Assembly: GCA_026692845.1 (NCBI GenBank)
Contig: JAPLNM010000046.1
Span: forward strand, 1-44,794
Direction of reading: 5' to 3'
Length of the DNA stretch: 44,794 bases
Source: Planctomycetota bacterium
Lineage (GTDB): Bacteria; Planctomycetota; Planctomycetia; Pirellulales; Pirellulaceae
The translations under genes were made by a program, and so were the position numbers. The notes under the pieces were generated by a model. It had not been told where the DNA came from. It saw only the letters and a program-made list of their open reading frames with translations, and did not search any database. Of the stretch, positions 40,817 to 44,794 are shown piece after piece. How positions within the stretch are numbered: the first letter of the stretch is position 1; each line of letters opens with the position of its first letter.

Positions 40817-41725
40817 TCAATGGATTTTGCGACGAAGTGCCTCATTGTCCGTCCCGGGGGATTCCTCGTTATTTTGCCCGAAAGTCAAGCGAGCCTCGGA
40901 GGGCTCGCCGGATTGGACTCTCGCGGCGGCTTTCGTCGCATTGACGCCCCGTGCAAAGACCACCGCATCGACTTGCCGAGCCCCAGCCCTGCGAAATGCC
41001 CGGGCTGCCTCCTGCAACGTCGCCCCCGAAGTCATCACGTCATCGATCAGCAGGAAACTTCGGTACCTGACCGACTCGATGCGGGGAACCTCAAAAGCTC
41101 CCACAAGATTCTCTCGCCGCTCGCTGATCGTTTTCATCCCCTGCTTTTGGGTCCAACGATTGCGCCGAAGCACCGTCTCGCAAAGGGACATATCCAAAGC
41201 CTTGGCCAATCGCTCCGCGAGCGTCGTGGCTTGGTTGTACCGTTGTGCCAATCGCCTAAGCCAATGCTGCGGTATCGGCACAATGGCATCGTAAGCCACC
41301 GGGTTGAAACTCTCGTCGGCTTTGAGCCATTGAGCTAGCATGTCACCGATGCTCTGGGTAAGCGACTCGCAGTGGGCATCTTTCATCAAACGCACCGCCC
41401 TGGCCCCCGCCGAATCGTATACCGTATAGGACCAGACCCTCCCAAACTCCCATCGCTGGTCCTTGCAAAATCTACACCCCGCCAATCTTGCCTTTCGCAT
41501 CGGTCGCTTCGATTGCGTCCCAAGAACCGTTGGCCCAGAACCCATCAGCATCCCCTGGCTCTTTTGCATTGGTGCCCCACACCGCTGGCAACCGCAGTCG
41601 ATCGGCACAAGTTGTTCCTGACAATGGCTACAAAGCGACGCGGATCGCTCCTCGACGACCAATCGACGACAGAGCAAACACGACCTAGGAAATAGCAAAT
41701 CAAGAAACTGCCGCCATCCGTGCAT
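40817..41725 (-). CDS. ComF-family phosphoribosyltransferase-like protein
   Basis: 302 residues from ATG at 41725 (MHGWRQFLDLLFPRSCLLCR); the frame is open to 41803 but overlaps the previous gene without resemblance. The N-terminus has a zinc-ribbon-like set of CxxC pairs (CLLC, CSHC, CQRC, CRFC). The C-terminal PRTase fold includes YDAIVPIPQHWLRRLAQRYNQATTLAERLAKAL and the PRPP-type loop SFLLIDDVMTSGATLQEAARAFRRAG. ComF proteins are linked to DNA uptake in naturally transformable bacteria, but wide distribution suggests a more general DNA or nucleotide role. 34 bases after the quinone oxidoreductase gene; 191 bases to the ABC ATPase. Confidence 0.94.
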   Translation of the reverse strand: MHGWRQFLDLLFPRSCLLCRRLVVEERSASLCSHCQEQLVPIDCGCQRCGAPMQKSQGMLMGSGPTVLGTQSKRPMRKARLAGCRFCKDQRWEFGRVWSYTVYDSAGARAVRLMKDAHCESLTQSIGDMLAQWLKADESFNPVAYDAIVPIPQHWLRRLAQRYNQATTLAERLAKALDMSLCETVLRRNRWTQKQGMKTISERRENLVGAFEVPRIESVRYRSFLLIDDVMTSGATLQEAARAFRRAGARQVDAVVFARGVNATKAAARVQSGEPSEARLTFGQNNEESPGTDNEALRRKIH

Positions 41726-41759
41726 GCCCTGGTTCCCTCCCTCAAATCCACCCTCTGCT

Positions 41760-42770
41760 TCAAGCGTCCTTGGGATGCTCGATACGAAGCACGAGTTTGC
41801 CATGCAAAACCCCCGATTTGCTTATCGTATTGGATTCCTGCAGCCGATGGGCTTCTGCGGCCTGATCGAGCGGCAAAATTCGATCGATTTGAGCCCGAAG
41901 CTTACCCGTCTGCATCCAATGATTGATGTCCTCGGCGGCCTTGCGCTGCACCTCGGGTGAAGCATTGAACATCGCAAATCCCAAAACCGAGCAACCTTTG
42001 ACATAGAACGGACCGACCGGGAATTCCGGCCGCGCATCGCGGCCTGCCATCAGCACCATGCGTCCGTTGGGAGCCATGGAGCGGACGGCTAAATCAAAGT
42101 CCGGCTCGCGCAGCGTCTCCCAAAAAACATCCATTCCCCCTGGGAATTCACCCGCCAGAACCTCCGATACGGATTCCTCATGGTACCGAATCACTCGATC
42201 GGCTCCGAGATCTCGGCATCGTTGGGCTTTTTCCGAATTGCCCGCCGTCGTGACGACCCTGGCCCCGATGGCTTTGGCCATCTGCAAGACCATCGCTCCA
42301 ACACCTCCGGTCCCGCCTCGTACGAAAATCGTTTCCCCAGGCCTTAATCGGGCCCGATCGAAAAGCCCCAGGTGCGCGGTGATCCCCACCAAAGCGTTGG
42401 CGGCAAGATCCGGATCGCTCACCGAGTCGGGCGATGCGTATAGCCAGACCGGATCGATGACGGCTTGCTCGGCGAATGTTCCTTGACGACCCATCAAACC
42501 CTGATTGGATCCCCAAACGCGCTGCCCGATTTTCCAATCGCGCACATGGGCACCCGTCGCGATGATTCGACCCGCAAAATCCGAACCGATCACATAAGGA
42601 TTCGGCAGAGGCCAAAAGTTAGCCCCATTGCGAATATAGGTGTCGATCGGATTGACCGATACGGCGTGTATCTCGACCAAGACCGAATTTTTGTCCAACA
42701 CCGGCGAAGGTATCTGGCCGACTTCAATGCACTCCGGACCGCCCGTTTTTCGAAAATATGCCGCCTTCAT
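41760..42770 (-). CDS. Quinone oxidoreductase-like (zinc-free MDR) protein
   Basis: 336 residues from ATG at 42770, with GAGG just upstream. MDR-superfamily layout: GroES-like N domain (PVLDKNSVLVEIHAVSVNPIDTYIRNG, YVIGSDFAGRIIATGAHV) and Rossmann NADPH domain (LRPGETIFVRGGTGGVGAMVLQMAKAIGARVVTTAGN). NPID replaces the zinc-ligand Cys region of alcohol dehydrogenases, so it is of the zinc-free QOR type. It probably reduces quinones or enones with NADPH in the cytosol; the true substrate is unknown. It follows the OleA-like gene by only 24 bases, so the two probably share a transcript. Confidence 0.93.
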   Translation of the reverse strand: MKAAYFRKTGGPECIEVGQIPSPVLDKNSVLVEIHAVSVNPIDTYIRNGANFWPLPNPYVIGSDFAGRIIATGAHVRDWKIGQRVWGSNQGLMGRQGTFAEQAVIDPVWLYASPDSVSDPDLAANALVGITAHLGLFDRARLRPGETIFVRGGTGGVGAMVLQMAKAIGARVVTTAGNSEKAQRCRDLGADRVIRYHEESVSEVLAGEFPGGMDVFWETLREPDFDLAVRSMAPNGRMVLMAGRDARPEFPVGPFYVKGCSVLGFAMFNASPEVQRKAAEDINHWMQTGKLRAQIDRILPLDQAAEAHRLQESNTISKSGVLHGKLVLRIEHPKDA

Positions 42771-42794
42771 CCAAGCCTCGTTGATCGCTTCAAG

Positions 42795-43916
42795 TTACCG
42801 AATCAATCCCATTTCAGCCAAACCCAAAGATTCACTGGCATGCTCAACGGCAATCGATCCACCGTGCATCCCTAGCATCAAGGAATTGACTCCCGAGCCG
42901 ATCCCGAGCAAAGCTCCCTTGCAAGAATCCTTCCAAGCTCCCGCCTCGATGGCTTGGCCTAACGCGATCGGCAGGGCCACCGAACCGGTATTGCCCCACT
43001 TGGAAAACGTCGCGTAGTCGTTCTCAGGGCCAAGCCCCAGGGTCTCTAAAATCCGGCGCCGATGGGTAGCTCCCACCTGATGGCAGACGCTTTGCTCAAC
43101 ATCTGAGCCAGTCCAGTTTAGCTCGGAGAGCAGCTCGACATAAGCTTCCTTGCCAGTGCTCAATCCGGCCTCGAGCAACATCTCAGAATCGGTGTTCATC
43201 GTCGGCAACATCGCCGATCCGGCTTGATCGGTATCGCTTTGGCATAACCCGTGATGCTCGGTCCTAGCGATTGCCACGGCTCCGAGCACGTCGCTTCCTC
43301 GATCGCTAAAATTCTGCCGATACCAGTCGGTCTTGGCCAACAACCAAGCGCAACTTCCCGAGCCGATCGTCAGGGAGGCAAAGGCAGGTTTGATCGATTG
43401 ACGAGTCAGATTCCCGTCCTGGATGAGTTGATCGAGTGTCGCTTTCAAAAGCCCTCGCGAATCCTCGGTGCCGACGACCAAACCGGCGCGAATGCAACCC
43501 GATTCAATCAGCTGCGCGATTTGCACCGCTCCGTTGAGCATCCCTAAACAGGCATTGCTCACGTCGTAAACCCACGATTTAGCGGGCAACCCCAGCAAGT
43601 GATGAACGCGGCATGCGGTGGCCGGTTCGAGGTACTCTCGGCATACGCTCGCATGGATCAAACACCCTAGATCGCTTGCTTTAAGGCCAGCAGCACGGAT
43701 CGCCATTCTTCCACTGGCCACACTGCAATCGCTGAGCCTTACTCCGTCGCTCCAAATTCGGCGGCTTTGGATGCCGCTCATCCCCTCGAGCCGACCCTCG
43801 GGCAGCCGCAAACGCTGATACTGACTAGACAACTGCTGCTCGATCCACTCCGAGGTGATCTCGACCTCGGGGACCAAGTAGCCGATCGATGCTAGACAAA
43901 CAGATTCAAATCGCAT
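42795..43916 (-). CDS. OleA-like thiolase-fold 3-oxoacyl synthase
   Basis: 373 residues. KAS III-type thiolase: nucleophile Cys123 in YDVSNACLGM, His in SVCHQVGATHRRRI and Asn in KWGNTGSVALP. It resembles OleA, the enzyme of head-to-head Claisen condensation in olefin biosynthesis, more than FabH: ASVCREYLEPATA carries the Glu (97) exactly 26 residues before the Cys, the spacing between Glu117 and Cys143 of Xanthomonas OleA, and the ends ALLGIGSGVN and MSGIQSRRIW match too. OleA makes a beta-keto acid from two fatty acyl-CoAs. No OleB, OleC or OleD gene is in the window. No ribosome-binding site is clear; a short ORF ends three bases before the start. Confidence 0.88.
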   Translation of the reverse strand: MRFESVCLASIGYLVPEVEITSEWIEQQLSSQYQRLRLPEGRLEGMSGIQSRRIWSDGVRLSDCSVASGRMAIRAAGLKASDLGCLIHASVCREYLEPATACRVHHLLGLPAKSWVYDVSNACLGMLNGAVQIAQLIESGCIRAGLVVGTEDSRGLLKATLDQLIQDGNLTRQSIKPAFASLTIGSGSCAWLLAKTDWYRQNFSDRGSDVLGAVAIARTEHHGLCQSDTDQAGSAMLPTMNTDSEMLLEAGLSTGKEAYVELLSELNWTGSDVEQSVCHQVGATHRRRILETLGLGPENDYATFSKWGNTGSVALPIALGQAIEAGAWKDSCKGALLGIGSGVNSLMLGMHGGSIAVEHASESLGLAEMGLIR

Positions 43917-43919
43917 GGA

Positions 43920-44111
43920 TTAGAGCCCAAGGGATCCGCAAGCGGTGAAAGGAGATTCCAGGGTTGACAACGCACCGACGGCGACTTTGGTGTACCCTTC
44001 GCGGTACGCGTACCCGATCGGCTCCTCGATCGAAAGAGTATACCGTGAACCGAGGCGTTGGGTGATGGTGCGGTTCGAAAAGAAAGGCCCCCCCGTCAGG
44101 CAAGTGATCAT
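43920..44111 (-). CDS. Possible small protein, 63 aa
   Basis: ATG at 44111 to TAA at 43920, ending three bases before the OleA-like start. Composition is protein-like (RLGSRYTLSIEEPIGYAYRE, TKVAVGALSTLESPF) and the frame is closed on the same strand, but I recognise no family and see no ribosome-binding site. It could be a leader that couples translation to the thiolase gene, or chance. Confidence 0.3.
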   Translation of the reverse strand: MITCLTGGPFFSNRTITQRLGSRYTLSIEEPIGYAYREGYTKVAVGALSTLESPFTACGSLGL

Positions 44112-44130
44112 GGGCCGGATCCGTTATCCC

Positions 44131-44230
44131 CTTTTTTTAACCACGGAATTTTAACCACGGAATACGCAGAATACACGGAAAAGGAGCTCAGATTCTAGTG
44201 GGTCTTGTTTCCGTGTGTTCCGTGTGTTCT
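44131..44230. repeat. CCACGGAA direct-repeat and palindromic element
   Basis: TTTTAACCACGGAAT occurs twice with a 14-base period (44135-44163), followed by ATACGCAGAATACACGGAA (44162-44180). About 30 bases on, CCGTGTGTTCCGTGTGTTCT (44211-44230) is an imperfect inverted copy, so the RNA could form a long hairpin. Related ACACGGAA repeats are scattered in many environmental genomes. Confidence 0.8.
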
Positions 44231-44233
44231 CCG

Positions 44234-44308
44234 GCCGTAGCCACCTGTCGCCAGACGGTGGAAGCTTTACTCGCGCCACACCACCGCTTGGCAGCGGACG
44301 GTGATTAC
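44234..44308 (-). repeat. Dispersed double-hairpin repeat, copy B (inverted)
   Basis: Second copy of the 13511-13584 element in opposite orientation. Hairpins: CCACC-T-GTC-GCCA-GAC-GGTGG (44241-44261) and CCGCT-TGGC-AGCGG (44284-44297). 44234-44262 and 44281-44298 are identical to copy A. The outer end reads TGATTAC rather than TGGCTAC. The stop TAA (44305-44307) of the DUF1254-type gene lies at its edge. Confidence 0.85.
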
Positions 44309-44794
44309 TTCACCATCAGAACCTGCGGCGGCATCCAGGTACCGTCGAGTACGGGCTGCTCCGCCCAGTAGACGCGGATGTAGAGCGAGAACGTACCGTC
44401 CGGCGCAGGCACCCAGTTGCTTTCCTTGTCCTTGCCAGGAGACGTCGCGCCGAAATACAAGGTGAGCGAACCGTCTGGGTTGTACTTCTGGAACGATTTG
44501 CTCTTGGTGCCCAGCGAGTAGCGTTTCAGGGTGTTCGCATGGAAGACATGTTTTTCGTTGTAGAGAGTCAGCGACCAGAAGCCTTTGACCGGTGGTTCCT
44601 GGCCTTTGGCAAAGGTCACGGTGTAATTGTTCTGGCCGTGGAGTTGCTGGCCTTCGCTGTCGTAATCGCGGTAAATGTACTTCGTCTCGTCGGGCTTGTT
44701 GTCATACATGTTCGACTTGGCCGTGGCGGTGCGGTTGAGGTAGTCGGTGCCCCACTGCGCGTTGTTCACCGGTGAGTACCAGCCATTGCCAGCC
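44305..44794 (-). CDS. DUF1254/DUF1214 domain protein, 5' part beyond window
   Basis: The frame is open from the right window edge to TAA at 44305, 162 codons; the real start lies outside. In-frame residues [24 protein letters not shown] lead into the DUF1214 C-terminal domain: [83 protein letters not shown] and the terminal [10 protein letters not shown]. The family is usually a secreted or periplasmic two-domain protein of unknown function. Codon choice (AAC, GGC, ACC; few TCG/CGA) looks more GC-biased than that of nearby genes, so transfer is possible. It is separated from the OleA-like gene by repeat elements. Confidence 0.85.
   Translation of the reverse strand, partial: AGNGWYSPVNNAQWGTDYLNRTATAKSNMYDNKPDETKYIYRDYDSEGQQLHGQNNYTVTFAKGQEPPVKGFWSLTLYNEKHVFHANTLKRYSLGTKSKSFQKYNPDGSLTLYFGATSPGKDKESNWVPAPDGTFSLYIRVYWAEQPVLDGTWMPPQVLMVK

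Larger units (their letters stand above)
43917..44304. other. Intergenic region upstream of the OleA-like gene
   Basis: 388 bases. From left to right: a possible 63-codon ORF (43920-44111), a T-run and 14-base direct repeat joined to a CCACGGAA palindromic element (44131-44230), and repeat copy B (44234-44308). A promoter for the OleA run is expected here but none can be named. Confidence 0.6.

Noticed and set aside
42795-43916. Housekeeping FabH
   Set aside because: The OleA-specific glutamate and flanking motifs are better matches than FabH.

Overview
The window looks like a chromosomal piece of a planctomycete, most likely Pirellulales/Pirellulaceae. The sequence evidence is the lineage-typical gene set: a DUF1549/DUF1553 Planctomycete-cytochrome protein directly followed by a DUF1501 protein, a second DUF1501 protein, two DUF1080 proteins, a Tat-type Gfo/Idh/MocA oxidoreductase and AP-endonuclease-like TIM barrel, a tandem-domain bacterial microcompartment shell protein and an OleA-type thiolase. 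Many genes lack a clear Shine-Dalgarno site; where one exists (27910, 36829, 39762, 14786, 11924) it fixes the start, sometimes at GTG. I see no rRNA, tRNA, CRISPR array, phage or insertion sequence.

Layout. 1-4450 (minus): secreted DUF1553/PSCyt protein and a DUF1501 protein that runs off the left edge. 4715-6064 (plus): OprP-type porin. 6111-9667 (minus): ftsY, a membrane-anchored MutS-like ATPase and a DUF3127 protein. 9786-10196 (plus): GNAT acetyltransferase. 10215-18527 (minus): orphan tandem BMC shell protein, TIM-barrel isomerase, DUF1501, ribBA, a receiver-less sigma-54 activator and an exported helical-repeat protein with a degenerate receiver-like domain. 18741-25947 (plus): a tight run recQ, rlmN, purF, DUF1080, rdgB. 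26041-30313 (plus): a thiol-redox fusion protein, a glutamine-synthetase-fold protein that seems to have lost its catalytic residues, and an M24 aminopeptidase. 30300-32343 (minus): DUF1080 and Gfo/Idh/MocA. 32438-33582 (plus): Dabb protein and trpC. 33611-43916 (minus): a long same-strand run of OleA-like thiolase, quinone-oxidoreductase-like protein, ComF, ABC ATPase, fused ABC permease/GldG, DUF4340 and a mini-kinase/PP2C fusion. 44305-44794 (minus): 3' part of a DUF1254/DUF1214 gene.

How the genes may work together. The recQ-rdgB run combines DNA repair, rRNA modification and purine/nucleotide housekeeping. The ABC ATPase, fused permease/GldG and DUF4340 genes form the auxiliary gliding-type ABC module found in many Planctomycetes, here ending in a possible phospho-switch protein (kinase-like plus PP2C). 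The DUF1501, DUF1553, DUF1080, TIM-barrel and Gfo/Idh genes fit the complex-glycan degradation biology of the group, but no substrate can be named.

The best candidates for something little described are: (1) the pseudo-glutamine synthetase at 27910-29148; (2) a dispersed double-hairpin repeat present in two inverted copies 31 kb apart, each supplying or abutting a gene's stop codon; (3) the kinase-like/PP2C fusion in the ABC operon; (4) the membrane/peroxiredoxin-like/exported-domain fusion; (5) the exported pseudo-receiver protein next to a receiver-less sigma-54 activator; (6) the orphan BMC shell protein. All functional statements are by reading motifs and remembered family features; no database search was run.
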